In this document: one piece after another, positions 25,090 to 33,690 of the stretch
Position numbering within the stretch: position 1 is the first letter of the stretch
How the letters are laid out: every line of letters begins with the position of its first letter
Source of the DNA: CBDCYS01 sp965226245
Lineage (GTDB): Bacteria > Acidobacteriota > Terriglobia > Bryobacterales > UBA6623
Assembly: GCA_965226245.1 (NCBI GenBank)
Contig: CBDDCL010000015.1
Span: 372,001 to 436,000 of the forward strand
Reading direction: 5' to 3'
DNA: 64,000 nt
The notes under the pieces: generated by a model
What the model was told of the DNA's origin: nothing
The model's input: only the letters and a program-made list of their open reading frames with translations
The model's database searches: none
Made by a program: the position numbers and the translations under genes

Positions 25090-27321
25090 TCAGTCCGCCA
25101 GGTTCATGCGGCGCAGAATGGCTTGGAATCTTGGGTCGTAGCGAACGCTGTCGAGCTGGGGCAGAGTCTTGATCCAGAAAAGTTGCGTGCTTCGCGCCTC
25201 GCAGGCTTTGTCTAGGCACTCGAATGCTTTACCCGTCTCTCCCAGGCCGAAGTAGATCATCGCGAGATGATAAGGCACTTGATGTTCCGGATGGGAACCC
25301 GCTTGTAGCTCCTCGATCAGTTTCCGGGCCTTCTCCGGTTGGCCTGAAACAGCATAGGCATATCCCAGGTGGCCGTCTCGGAACGCAGGCATGTTCCCTC
25401 GATCGAGCGCAGCAATCGCCTTGCCGTATTCGCCCTTCTGCAGGTACGCCAACCCGAGGAAGAAGTGTGTCCAGAAGTAGTTCGGGTCAAGTTCCAAGGT
25501 CTTCTGGAGCTCCTCAATGGCCCGCTCGTATTGCCGTTGAAAGTAAAGGATGACGCCCGGACCCACGTTTACAAGCGGCGTAACGGGATCCAGTTCGGCG
25601 GCGCGTTTCCACTCCGAAAAAGCTTCGTCCAGGCGCCCGGTTGGCCATAGAGCGAAGATCGCGTACCAAAGATGGCCCACTGTGTAGGAGGAGTCCAGCT
25701 CGATCGCCCGCTGGAACGCGCGTTCTCCCGCTGCCCAGTTCCAGTGGTAAAGAGATTCGACCGCTCCGATCGAAGCGTGCGCCGCGGCCAGATCCGAGTC
25801 GATTTGAAGCGCTTTCAACGCGGCGGCCTCTGCTCTTGGCATCGCCTCTTTCGGCCGCAGCGCACCATAAAACCCGAGAAGGGTGTGGCAGTCGGCGAGC
25901 CCGGAGTGCGCGATTGCATAGTCGGGGTCTTCGGCGAGCGCCTGCTCGTAAAACCCCATTGCTTTCTGGATCGTGTCGGCAGTGCGCTTGTACGAGTAGT
26001 AGCGTCCCCGCAGACACAAGTTGTACGCCTGAAGATTTTCCGTGTAGCGCTTGGCAAGCAGCTCTTTCTCCCGTCCCACCAGCTTGACTTTCAGTTTCTC
26101 GACAATCGCCTGCGAGATCTCATCCTGGATCTCAAAAACATCCTCCATCACGCGGTCATATCGTTCGGACCAAACTTGATACCCCTCTTCGATCGCGATC
26201 AGTTCCACGTTGATCCGCACGCGGTTGCCGGACCGCCGCACGCTCCCCTCAAGAACGTGCCCGACGTTGAGCGCGGCTCCCACTTCGCGAGGCGTCGGAC
26301 GTTTCCCTTTGAACTGAAAGGCCATGCTGCGGGGCGCCACCCGCAACCGCTCCACTTTTCCCAAGGCGCTGGTGATGTCCTCGCTGATGCCGTCGCTGAA
26401 GTATTCGTCTTCATCGCCTCGGCTGCGGTTCTCGAACGGCAGCACGGCGATCGAGGGCCGCGCGTCCTTGGAGCCGGAGGAAGGCCGCGTTCCCGCGCCT
26501 GATTCCGTACTGCGCTTCAATGCACTGAGGTCGGCAAGGAGATCACTGACGGTTTGGTAGCGCTCCCCAGCACGCTTGGCCAGGCACTTATTGACGATCC
26601 TTTCCAACTCGGGCGGGACGCCCGTCCGCACGGCTGTAATCGGCGCCGGCGCTTCGTGAAGAATCGAGTAGAGAATGGCCTGCCCGTAATGGCCTTGGAA
26701 CGGCGCCTGCCCGGTGGCCATTTCGTAGAGCACGACCCCCAATGCCCAGACGTCGGTTCGCAGGTCGAGCTTCTCGCCTGTCGTTTGTTCCGGCGACATG
26801 TAGGCGGAGGTGCCGAGGGCGGTCCCTTCCTTGGTGAGTTTCGATCCGCCGCGGGCAAGTTGCGCCAGCCCGAAGTCCATCAGGACGGCCTGTCCCTGAG
26901 TCGTCACCATGATGTTGGCCGGCTTGATGTCCCGGTGGACGACCCCTTGGCTGTGAGCTTCTTGGAGGCCTCGCGCGACCTGTTCGGTGAGCTCGAGCAA
27001 GCGCTCGACTTTGAGCGGCCCCGACTCGATTTCTTGCGACAGTTCCTGCCCGTCGAGATAGGCCATGGCGATAAATGTCTGCCCGTCAACCTCGTCAATC
27101 TCGTAGACGGTGCAGATGTTGGGGTGCTGCAGCGCTGCCGCGGCTTTCGCTTCCCGAATGAAGCGCCGGCGGCTTTCGTCGTTCGAGACCAGGTGGGGTG
27201 CCAGAAACTTCAGAGCGACGATACGGTCGAGCTTTTTGTCGATCGCTTTGTAGACCATACCCATCCCGCCTTCCCCGCGTTTTTCGAGGATTTCGTAATG
27301 AGAAATGGTTTGGCCGGTCAC
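25090..27321 (-). CDS. Ser/Thr protein kinase with TolB-like and TPR domains
   Basis: A 743-residue protein with three parts. Kinase (about 9-270): GEGGMGMVYKA, catalytic Lys38 in VALKF, VHRDIKPANIM, DFG in LMDFGLAQL, YMSPEQ. A linker is followed by a TolB/FlgO-like domain (about 295-430: SIAVLPFENRS...EYFSDGISEDI), then about seven TPR units to the end. No membrane helix is present, so the kinase is probably cytoplasmic, as in many acidobacterial regulators of this layout. GTG start at 27321 is supported by exact agreement with the duplicated start downstream. Confidence 0.92.
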   Translation of the reverse strand: MTGQTISHYEILEKRGEGGMGMVYKAIDKKLDRIVALKFLAPHLVSNDESRRRFIREAKAAAALQHPNICTVYEIDEVDGQTFIAMAYLDGQELSQEIESGPLKVERLLELTEQVARGLQEAHSQGVVHRDIKPANIMVTTQGQAVLMDFGLAQLARGGSKLTKEGTALGTSAYMSPEQTTGEKLDLRTDVWALGVVLYEMATGQAPFQGHYGQAILYSILHEAPAPITAVRTGVPPELERIVNKCLAKRAGERYQTVSDLLADLSALKRSTESGAGTRPSSGSKDARPSIAVLPFENRSRGDEDEYFSDGISEDITSALGKVERLRVAPRSMAFQFKGKRPTPREVGAALNVGHVLEGSVRRSGNRVRINVELIAIEEGYQVWSERYDRVMEDVFEIQDEISQAIVEKLKVKLVGREKELLAKRYTENLQAYNLCLRGRYYSYKRTADTIQKAMGFYEQALAEDPDYAIAHSGLADCHTLLGFYGALRPKEAMPRAEAAALKALQIDSDLAAAHASIGAVESLYHWNWAAGERAFQRAIELDSSYTVGHLWYAIFALWPTGRLDEAFSEWKRAAELDPVTPLVNVGPGVILYFQRQYERAIEELQKTLELDPNYFWTHFFLGLAYLQKGEYGKAIAALDRGNMPAFRDGHLGYAYAVSGQPEKARKLIEELQAGSHPEHQVPYHLAMIYFGLGETGKAFECLDKACEARSTQLFWIKTLPQLDSVRYDPRFQAILRRMNLAD

Positions 27322-27659
27322 AGTTTTGGGTTGGCGTTAACCCGGTGTAGTTCGCTAATAATACCGCAACTTAAACGGTTCCGGCTTTCGCGAGAAGCCC
27401 GTTGAAACGGGCTCCCAGCCTGCGCTTGGATGGTCCGCCTGCCAGCCTTGAACGACTGGCCTAAGAAATCAAAGCTGCGTGAACGCGGCTTATACGCCGA
27501 CACGGGTGTCGACGCGAGCGCGGACTCCCGTCCGCGCCTCTGTCCGGCCGTCTGAAATTTTCTGCCATCATCGGCAATGGTTGAGTATACAGGTACTGCC
27601 GGGATGGTGCTTCAGCCCTGCTCGATGCGATCTGATATCATTCTACCGGAGTCTTTCCT
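27322..27659. other. Divergent intergenic region with dispersed repeat
   Basis: Separates the kinase from the VWFA gene. It holds a stem AGCCCGTT/AACGGGCT near 27397 and a copy of the dispersed hairpin repeat (27517-27576). No gene. Confidence 0.5.
27517..27576 (+). repeat. Dispersed hairpin repeat copy
   Basis: GCGCGGAC-TCCC-GTCCGCGC followed by CTCTGTCCGGCCGTCTGA and an AAATTTTCTGCCATCATCGG tail; about 85 bp before the VWFA start. Confidence 0.7.
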
Positions 27660-28529
27660 ATGCGCTTTCGGCAGGGCTTTGTCTGGTTGTTCGGCAGCCT
27701 TTTCTTACTGGCCGCGGCCCAGGGCCAGAAGCCGGCCTTCAAGCAAGAAAGAGTCCATGGGCGCGACGCTTATGTGCTCAAACTCATTGTCACCGTAATC
27801 GACGAGAAAACCGGGCGCCCCATCGAGAATCTCCAGGTTTCGAACTTTTCGGTCATGGACGACAAGACGCCGTTGCGGGTGGTCAGCGCTCAATATCAGA
27901 AACATCTGCTCGACGTCATGGTATTGCTGGATACCAGTGCACTGGGCGAGGTTGTTCGGCCTCTGGGCGCCGCCTTTATCGATCGGTTAGGCGAAAAGGA
28001 GCAAATGGCGATCGTCGCCTACCACGACTCAGCGGACTTGCTGCAAGACTTTACGAGCAGTAAAGAGCTGCTGCGGAATTCGCTGCGGGGCCTTCGATAC
28101 GGCAACAACCCGCGGGCATTGGACGGCCTTTTCGCGGCTCTCGATGGCGGGTTTGATGTGTCGAGCGCCGGCCGCCGGGTGATTGTCCTGCTAACGGCGG
28201 GCATTGAAGGCCGCAGCCGAGTAGCGCTTGGCGAGGTTCTCAGGCTGGCAAGAGAGAAAAGAGTTTCCATCTATCCCGTCTATGTCAGCGGGGCGGACCG
28301 CGGGCTTTTCCGCAAGCTGGCGCAACGCACGGGAGGTGCGGATTTCGGAGCGCAGCGGCTCAAACTGAAACCCAAAGAGCTGAGCGAAGTTGCCTACTCG
28401 GTTCTGCGCGGGAGCTACACTCTGGAGCTTTCCGGGGTCTACACCCTGGGCGACCGATTGGAGATCAAGATCCAGGGACTTCCAAAATCAAAAATCAAAC
28501 CTTGGGCCTCGACGTTGGCGCTGGAGTAA
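27660..28529 (+). CDS. VWFA-related domain protein, secreted
   Basis: A 289-residue protein with signal peptide (about 1-22, ending AAAQGQ). LKLIVTVIDEKTGRPIENLQVSNFSVMDDK followed by a VWA-like fold (DVMVLLDTSALGEVV ... VIVLLTAGIEGRS) matches the VWFA-related family that is expanded in Acidobacteria. The metal-site motif reads DTSAL rather than DxSxS, so metal binding is doubtful. Function unknown; likely extracytoplasmic protein-protein interaction. It stands alone, with a repeat on each side. Confidence 0.85.
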   Translation: MRFRQGFVWLFGSLFLLAAAQGQKPAFKQERVHGRDAYVLKLIVTVIDEKTGRPIENLQVSNFSVMDDKTPLRVVSAQYQKHLLDVMVLLDTSALGEVVRPLGAAFIDRLGEKEQMAIVAYHDSADLLQDFTSSKELLRNSLRGLRYGNNPRALDGLFAALDGGFDVSSAGRRVIVLLTAGIEGRSRVALGEVLRLAREKRVSIYPVYVSGADRGLFRKLAQRTGGADFGAQRLKLKPKELSEVAYSVLRGSYTLELSGVYTLGDRLEIKIQGLPKSKIKPWASTLALE

Positions 28530-28532
28530 GAA

Positions 28533-28591
28533 CCGATTGTGGCAGGAAATTTTCAGATGGCCGGACAGAGCCGCGGACGGAAGTCCGCGGA
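28533..28591 (-). repeat. Dispersed hairpin repeat, inverted copy
   Basis: Begins four bases after the VWFA stop. Read on the minus strand: GCGGAC-TTCC-GTCCGC, CTCTGTCCGGCCATCTGA, then AAATTTCCTGCCACAATCGG. Confidence 0.7.
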
Positions 28592-28979
28592 CGGGGCGTA
28601 GGAGAACAACCGCATGCTTACGCCTCTGCAAGCAAAGCTCTGTGAGGCGTTCGTTCGTTGCTGCCCGATACAAGAGCACGTGCCATTGAACCAAAACCCT
28701 CCGCGCGGAACTGCTAACTGAACAGTATTGGGGCTAGCCCCGATCTAGCCGCTGCAGAGTGAAAGAGCCGTGCGCATAATAGCGGAATGGGACCCCATCC
28801 CGATCAAAACGCAAAGAAGCCGCGGGCATTCGAATCATGCCCACAGCCCCTTACGCGAAAAAAGGGGACAGCCACCGATTCTCGCGCCGCGCTATTGTTG
28901 GGAACGAAGGGATTCCGCGAACGAGAATCGGATGGCAGTCCCCCCTTTTTCGCCCACACGATTCTAAGATTTGTTCGCC
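28592..28979. other. Intergenic, foldback core element
   Basis: No gene seen. 28855-28884 and 28922-28953 are near-complementary arms (GGGGACAGCCACCGATTCTCG against CGAGAATCGGATGGCAGTCC), related to the foldback elements near 42.7 and 43.1 kb but without their outer ends. Confidence 0.55.
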
Positions 28980-29906
28980 CTAGCTGCCGCTGGCCGAAGC
29001 CGTAGTCGTTCTGCGCTTTTGCACTTTGGGTGTCGCCAGGTACCCGGAGATGCGGTTCCTTTCGAGCTTGTTGACCACAATCTCATAAGGCTGCCGCGAA
29101 CCGATCACGTAAAACTGTATCGGCTCCAAAAGGGTCTTGTTCTTTTTCTCAATCCTCTTGTCATCCGCCCAGATATCGACCGTGAACTTGTTACGTTTTG
29201 CGTCGGTCCTCTTGAGCTTGATCTGGATCGAGCCGACCCGCTGCGGTTGTTTCGTCTTGGTGAGGTCGAACTCGTAGTAGTTCCTCTCTCCTAGCTCACG
29301 CAGCGCCTGAACCTCGCCGGCATTGGTAGCAATCAGTCCGCTCTGCACGCCCAGGTCGCCCTTGACGGAGCTGAGATCATTGATCGTCTTCTCGAGCGCG
29401 GCCTTGGTCTCCGCGACATCAACCTTGACTTCGTCCACCGTGCCGGTGAGCGAACCCAGCTTGTTGTCGGTGGAGCTGGTAACTTCGGAGAGTTTTGCTA
29501 TCTCGCCACCCACTTCGCTGAGCTTGGCGTCGCGCTCGGCCTTTTGCTCGTCAAGCCGTTTGGCCAGCGTGTCGGTGCGGCCCAGTACCCTGCGCTCAAC
29601 CTGCTGAGCCGCTTCAGCAACGCTCTTCTCGGCGGAGGCGACAACGCCTTTCAGCTCCTCGACGCTGCTGTCGACCGTCCGGGTGGCGCGGTTGACCGAT
29701 CCCTCGAGCTGTGCGATCTGCTCTTCGTGGATCTGCAACTGCTTCGTTTGAGCCGAGAACTCCGCTTTTGTCGACCGCAGATCCAGAAACAAGTAGACCG
29801 TCATCCCGATCGTCAGCGCCAGAAGCGAAAGCACAACGATAGGCAGAATCCTTGCCAACGTGGATGGCTCTTCAGTACCAAAATTAATCTCCTCTTCGGT
29901 ATCCAT
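28980..29906 (-). CDS. Membrane-anchored coiled-coil protein
   Basis: A 308-residue protein with an acidic N-terminus, one membrane helix (about 19-41, ILPIVVLSLLALTIGMTVYLFL), a long heptad-rich coiled coil (about 45-210) and a C-terminal beta-like domain (about 210-300: YYEFDLTKTKQPQRVGSIQIKLKRTD). It would be anchored in the inner membrane with its coiled coil outside. No family recognised; the C-terminal domain is the part most likely to bind a partner. An SD-like AGGGAGGAT precedes the ATG. Confidence 0.7.
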   Translation of the reverse strand: MDTEEEINFGTEEPSTLARILPIVVLSLLALTIGMTVYLFLDLRSTKAEFSAQTKQLQIHEEQIAQLEGSVNRATRTVDSSVEELKGVVASAEKSVAEAAQQVERRVLGRTDTLAKRLDEQKAERDAKLSEVGGEIAKLSEVTSSTDNKLGSLTGTVDEVKVDVAETKAALEKTINDLSSVKGDLGVQSGLIATNAGEVQALRELGERNYYEFDLTKTKQPQRVGSIQIKLKRTDAKRNKFTVDIWADDKRIEKKNKTLLEPIQFYVIGSRQPYEIVVNKLERNRISGYLATPKVQKRRTTTASASGS

Positions 29907-30140
29907 GGAAATCCTCCCTACTGGCGTCTCGTGAGACTCTAGTGGTCATTTTAACACCTTTGAGACGTTTCAAACACTGGATTTGGTTACACACGACCAA
30001 CCTTCAAGTTTCGAAACCTCCTCTAACGGCTAAGAGTTGTCACCTAGCAAGCTCTGCCTCCAGACTAGCGCCAACCATCGATACTCTGTTTCTCGTGTCG
30101 GCGTTGCGGGACCCTACTTTGCTATGATCGGGCGTTCGTT

Positions 30141-31070
30141 ATGCTGGACCTGCCCCGTATTTCCGTTGTGATCCCGGTTCGAAATGAGCAGGGAAACGTC
30201 GAAGAACTGGCCCAGCAGCTCCACCACGTGCTGGTCCGCTGGTATGAAATCATCTTTGTCGATGACGGCAGCACGGACGACACGGCCGAGAAACTCACCG
30301 CGATGCACGATCCGGGCCGCCTGCGTGTCATTCGATTTCGTGCGCCATTCGGCAAGACCGCCGCTCTGATGGCCGGTTTCGCCGCGACCCGGGGTGAAAT
30401 CGTTCTGACGCTCGATGGTGACCTGCAGGACGACCCCCGCGAGATTCCTCGTTTTCTGGAGCGGCTCGCGGCCGGCTTCGATCTCGTCAACGGATGGAAG
30501 AAGACCCGTCACGACCCGATCACCAAGGTGATACCATCTTGGATCTTCAACTACTTCGTGCGGCAAACGACCGGGCTCCTGCTGCACGACATCAATTGCG
30601 GTTTCAAGGCCTATCGAGGGGACTTGGCACGGTCGTTGCGGTTTTACGGGGAGATGCACCGCTTCATCCCCGCCATCGCGGCGTCGCAGGGTTATCGAAT
30701 CGGCGAGATCCAGGTGGCGCACCATCCTCGCCGGCGCGGGAAGTCAAAATACGGCTTCCTGCGGCTATTCAAGGGCTTTTTCGACCTGGGTACGGTGCTG
30801 TTGCTGACCAGGTTCGAAGAACGCCCGGCGCACGGCTTCGGTTTTGCGGCGCTGGGGATGTTTGTGCTCGGCTTGATGTGCGCCGCGCTCCTTGGTCCCG
30901 CCGTGGCGCTCGACCGCGTTCCCCTGTCCGTGCTCGCGGTTCTGAGCGGTGTCTGCTGGGTGGGGGCCGTGATTCTGCTCGCTGCCGGCTGGGTTGCTGA
31001 AATCGTCCTGGCGAACGGGTCTCAAGCAGACAATTTGCCCTACTACTCCATCGAGGAGCAGCTTGATTAA
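30141..31070 (+). CDS. Family 2 glycosyltransferase with C-terminal membrane helices
   Basis: A 309-residue GT2 enzyme of the DPM1/ArnC type: ISVVIPVRNEQGNVEEL, IIFVDDGSTDDT, the DxD-type LTLDGDLQDDP, GFKAYRG and HHPRRRGKSKYG, followed by two membrane helices (about 228-300). Such enzymes transfer a sugar to a polyprenyl phosphate at the inner face of the membrane. The overlapping next gene is a flippase-like protein, so the pair may make and move a lipid-linked sugar. Confidence 0.9.
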   Translation: MLDLPRISVVIPVRNEQGNVEELAQQLHHVLVRWYEIIFVDDGSTDDTAEKLTAMHDPGRLRVIRFRAPFGKTAALMAGFAATRGEIVLTLDGDLQDDPREIPRFLERLAAGFDLVNGWKKTRHDPITKVIPSWIFNYFVRQTTGLLLHDINCGFKAYRGDLARSLRFYGEMHRFIPAIAASQGYRIGEIQVAHHPRRRGKSKYGFLRLFKGFFDLGTVLLLTRFEERPAHGFGFAALGMFVLGLMCAALLGPAVALDRVPLSVLAVLSGVCWVGAVILLAAGWVAEIVLANGSQADNLPYYSIEEQLD

Positions 31071-32007
31071 CCGCGCCTTCCGGATCCTCAAGTTTCTGGT
31101 GCCACTCGTCATCGCCTTTTTCATCGGGCGCGTAATCCACCGAAACTGGCAACAAGTCCGCGCCGCGGATTGGACGTTTGACGGCGGCTACCTCTTTATT
31201 TCCGTCCTGCTAACGGCTGGCTGGTTCGCGCTGCGGCCTTATGTCTGGGCAGCGATCCTGGGAAGGTTCGGACACCCCATCTCCTATGGGGCGGCCTTTC
31301 GAATATTTCGGCAGGCGGAGCTGAGCCGCTTCGTGCCTGGCACGGTTTGGCAGTACGTCAGCCGTGTCTATTTGGCCGGCCAATGGGGCGTGCCTGCCGC
31401 GGCTACCATGGCCGCAACCATTGTTGAAACCGTCTTGCTCGTGCTGGCCTCGATCCTGCCCGCCTTGCTGAATATTCGCGAGGCGCTCCCGCGACTGGCC
31501 GGCATCCAACAGGTATTGCTGTTCGTCTTTCCCGTCGTGGCTCTGGCGGTTGTGCATCCGCGCGTGCTGAACTTGTGGGCGGGTTTCTTGGCTCGCCGCA
31601 TGAAGCAACCCTATTCGAAACTCGAAATTGGATGGGGGGCCGTCACCGGCGTCTGCCTCACCTATTCCTTGATGTGGCTGGTGGTAGGACTTGGTGTCGG
31701 CTTCTTTGTTCGCGGCGTGATTTCCATTCCTCTGACTGAAGTTCCGATCGTGGGAAGCTACTATGCCGCAGCCTGGTTCATCGGGATTATCTCCGTTATC
31801 GCGCCGGCGGGAATGGGCATTCGGGAAGGCGCTTTTGGGTTGCTGTTGTCTCAAGCAATGCCTCTGGGAACGGCGCTGACGATCGCCGTGGGTGTGCGCC
31901 TGTGGATGACTCTCCTCGAGCTTGTCTGGGCCGCCCTGGGCCTTTGGTTTTTTGACGCCCCTAGCAGCCCGCATTTCTCACCACCTGACGGCCGAAGCAC
32001 GCAATAG
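31063..32007 (+). CDS. UPF0104/flippase-like integral membrane protein
   Basis: A 314-residue protein with about eight membrane helices, of the lysylphosphatidylglycerol-synthase-TM/UPF0104 family (GAAFRIFRQAELSRFVPGTVWQYVSR, APAGMGIREGAFGLLLSQ). TTG 31063 is chosen: GAGGAG lies five bases upstream and it overlaps the glycosyltransferase stop. The longer frame from 30994 would run through coding sequence of that gene. The last 15 codons and stop lie inside a foldback repeat beginning at 31961, so the native C-terminus has been replaced. Confidence 0.85.
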   Translation: MINRAFRILKFLVPLVIAFFIGRVIHRNWQQVRAADWTFDGGYLFISVLLTAGWFALRPYVWAAILGRFGHPISYGAAFRIFRQAELSRFVPGTVWQYVSRVYLAGQWGVPAAATMAATIVETVLLVLASILPALLNIREALPRLAGIQQVLLFVFPVVALAVVHPRVLNLWAGFLARRMKQPYSKLEIGWGAVTGVCLTYSLMWLVVGLGVGFFVRGVISIPLTEVPIVGSYYAAAWFIGIISVIAPAGMGIREGAFGLLLSQAMPLGTALTIAVGVRLWMTLLELVWAALGLWFFDAPSSPHFSPPDGRSTQ

Positions 32008-32147
32008 GCCCGCCATTACTTCGTTGCGCTTGCTTGCCGTGCTCAACGTACTGTCACGTACGCCTCCGCTCGTCAAGCGGCGCGCGCCTCGTACTGACGG
32101 GCCTCTCACGCACTTCGCCTCGCCACGTGGTGAGAAAAGCGGGCTAG
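31961..32147. repeat. Foldback element, CTAGCAGCCCG family, at gene end
   Basis: Ends are CTAGCAGCCCGCATTTCTCA (31961-) and a complement reading GTGGTGAGAAAAGCGGGCTAG (32127-32147) lacking CAG. 187 bp, no coding capacity. It supplies the stop codon of the flippase-like gene. Related outer ends occur at 42624 and 43183. Confidence 0.6.
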
Positions 32148-32195
32148 TCACGAACGTGATGGGCAGTGAGGAAGTGGAGACGGTAAAGAACACGG

Positions 32196-32230
32196 TAGAG
32201 GTCAGCGGTTCGAGTCCCGCTCGGGCCTGC
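32196..32230 (+). pseudogene. tRNA-like 3' remnant
   Basis: GAGGTCAGCGG, then TTCGAGTCC, then CGGGCCT and GCAA look like a variable loop, T-arm and acceptor strand. One extra C unbalances the T-stem, and no D-arm or anticodon arm precedes it, so at most this is a relic. An AGGCCCG complement exists at 32006-32012 inside the foldback element, probably by chance. Confidence 0.25.
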
Positions 32231-32317
32231 AACTTAGCTCCTGGTTCCTCAGTACTTTAGGTCCAAGCCGGAGAGAGCCTTGCCGCTGCGGTTCAGTCCC
32301 TACCGAGCCAGCCCGAT

Positions 32318-33670
32318 CTATCTGCCGCCCTTCCCGGCGAGAAACTCGATCACGGACTCGTACCGCAGGGCCTTTGCAGCGTCAAGCGCCGTGCGTCCGT
32401 CGGTGCTGGCGGCATGGATATCGACACCAAGCTCCGCCGCCAGCTTGACGGCTTCCAGCGTCAGAGACTCGCGCTCGCGGGGAGGGGGCTGAACCCAAGC
32501 CGTCCCGCCTCCCATTCCCGCCGCCGCCATCAGAGCCGTCGTCGCCTCCATCCGTTGTTGCCAGCCGTCCCCCGTCACGTAGTCGGAACGGTGCACAAAC
32601 AGCGGGTCGGCGCCGTGCTTCACCAGAAGGCGCATGACCCCGGGTTCGCTGAAACGCGCGGCCAGCCAGAACGGCGTCGCCCCGACCAGCGCAGGCGCAA
32701 AGTGGAGATCCTTTGACGAGCGCCGCGTGGGCGTCCAGGTCCGCAGCGGGGTGTTCGGATCCGCGCCACGGGCGAGCAGAGCGCTCACCATCTTTTCATC
32801 CCGGCGCATGATCGCCGCGTGGAGCGCGCTGAAACCGGCCGCGGCCATGTTCGGATCGGCTCCTTTTTCAAGCAGAAATTCGACGAGTTCCCGGTAACCG
32901 GAGTGGGCGGCAAGAACCGTGGCGCTGACGCCCCAGGCGTCCGCATCGTTGACGCCGGCGCCGGCAGCCACGAGCAGCTTCGCCGAGTCGAGATCGCCCG
33001 CGCGCGCCGCGAACATCAGGGCTGTTTCTCCTCCGTGCGGGATGATTCGGTTGTAGTCGGGATAGCCATGCGGCGGCACGGCCATCATTTGGCTCCAGAC
33101 TTCGGAGCGGGCCTGAACGTCCGCGCCGTTCGCGAGCAGCACCTTCACGACGCCGGGGCGCTTCCGTGCCGCCGCCCACATCAGCGCCGTCTGGCCGCGG
33201 GCGGCTCGGGCGTGCACGTTCGCGTTTTTGGCAAGCAACAGCTCGACGATGCCAGGGTAGCCCGAGCGCGCCGCCGTCATGAGCGGCGTCTCGCCAAGCA
33301 GGAGCGCCGCGTTCGGGTTCGCGCCAGCCTCCAGCAGGCGACGGACCATGGCCGCGTTTCCGTTCAGACTCGCCGACCAAAGCGGCGTAGTGCCAAGATC
33401 GGTCGCGGCGTTCACCTTGGCGCCGGCGCGAATCAGCAGGCCGGCGCTTTCCAGATCATCGTGGTAGCAGGCCCAATGAAGGGCCGTCGAGCCATCGGCG
33501 GCGGCGGCGTTGACGTCCGTATTTTTCTCGAGCAGAACGCGCAGCGCGGCCCAATCGCTGTTCTTGGCCGCGTTAACGAGCGGCGGCCCGGCGCCGCCCG
33601 CGGCCCCCAGCAAGAGTACAGCGAACCCCACTGCGATGAGACGTTGCCAAGTTGGAGTCAGGCGCACCAC
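32318..33670 (-). CDS. Secreted ankyrin-repeat protein
   Basis: A 450-residue protein with a signal peptide (about 1-28) and roughly ten ankyrin units of about 33 residues from residue 30 on, for example DGSTALHWACYHDDLESAGLLIRAGAKVNAA, GETPLMTAARSGYPGIVELLLAKNANVHARA and GFSALHAAIMRRDEKMVSALLARGADPN. A glycine/proline interruption lies near 385-405. Ankyrin stacks bind proteins; an extracytoplasmic location suits the secreted-protein neighbourhood. It ends near the DUF1552/DUF1592 pair and is transcribed in the same direction. Confidence 0.9.
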   Translation of the reverse strand: MVRLTPTWQRLIAVGFAVLLLGAAGGAGPPLVNAAKNSDWAALRVLLEKNTDVNAAAADGSTALHWACYHDDLESAGLLIRAGAKVNAATDLGTTPLWSASLNGNAAMVRRLLEAGANPNAALLLGETPLMTAARSGYPGIVELLLAKNANVHARAARGQTALMWAAARKRPGVVKVLLANGADVQARSEVWSQMMAVPPHGYPDYNRIIPHGGETALMFAARAGDLDSAKLLVAAGAGVNDADAWGVSATVLAAHSGYRELVEFLLEKGADPNMAAAGFSALHAAIMRRDEKMVSALLARGADPNTPLRTWTPTRRSSKDLHFAPALVGATPFWLAARFSEPGVMRLLVKHGADPLFVHRSDYVTGDGWQQRMEATTALMAAAGMGGGTAWVQPPPRERESLTLEAVKLAAELGVDIHAASTDGRTALDAAKALRYESVIEFLAGKGGR

Positions 33671-33690
33671 TTCTATCCCTGTTCTGCTGG

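Noticed and set aside
32006..32230. A tRNA split by an intron (AGGCCCG at 32006 and CGGGCCT at 32222)
   Set aside because: No D-arm or anticodon arm follows the 5' strand, the T-stem is out of register by one base, and the 5' strand lies in a foldback element that overlaps a gene end. Kept only as a low-confidence relic.
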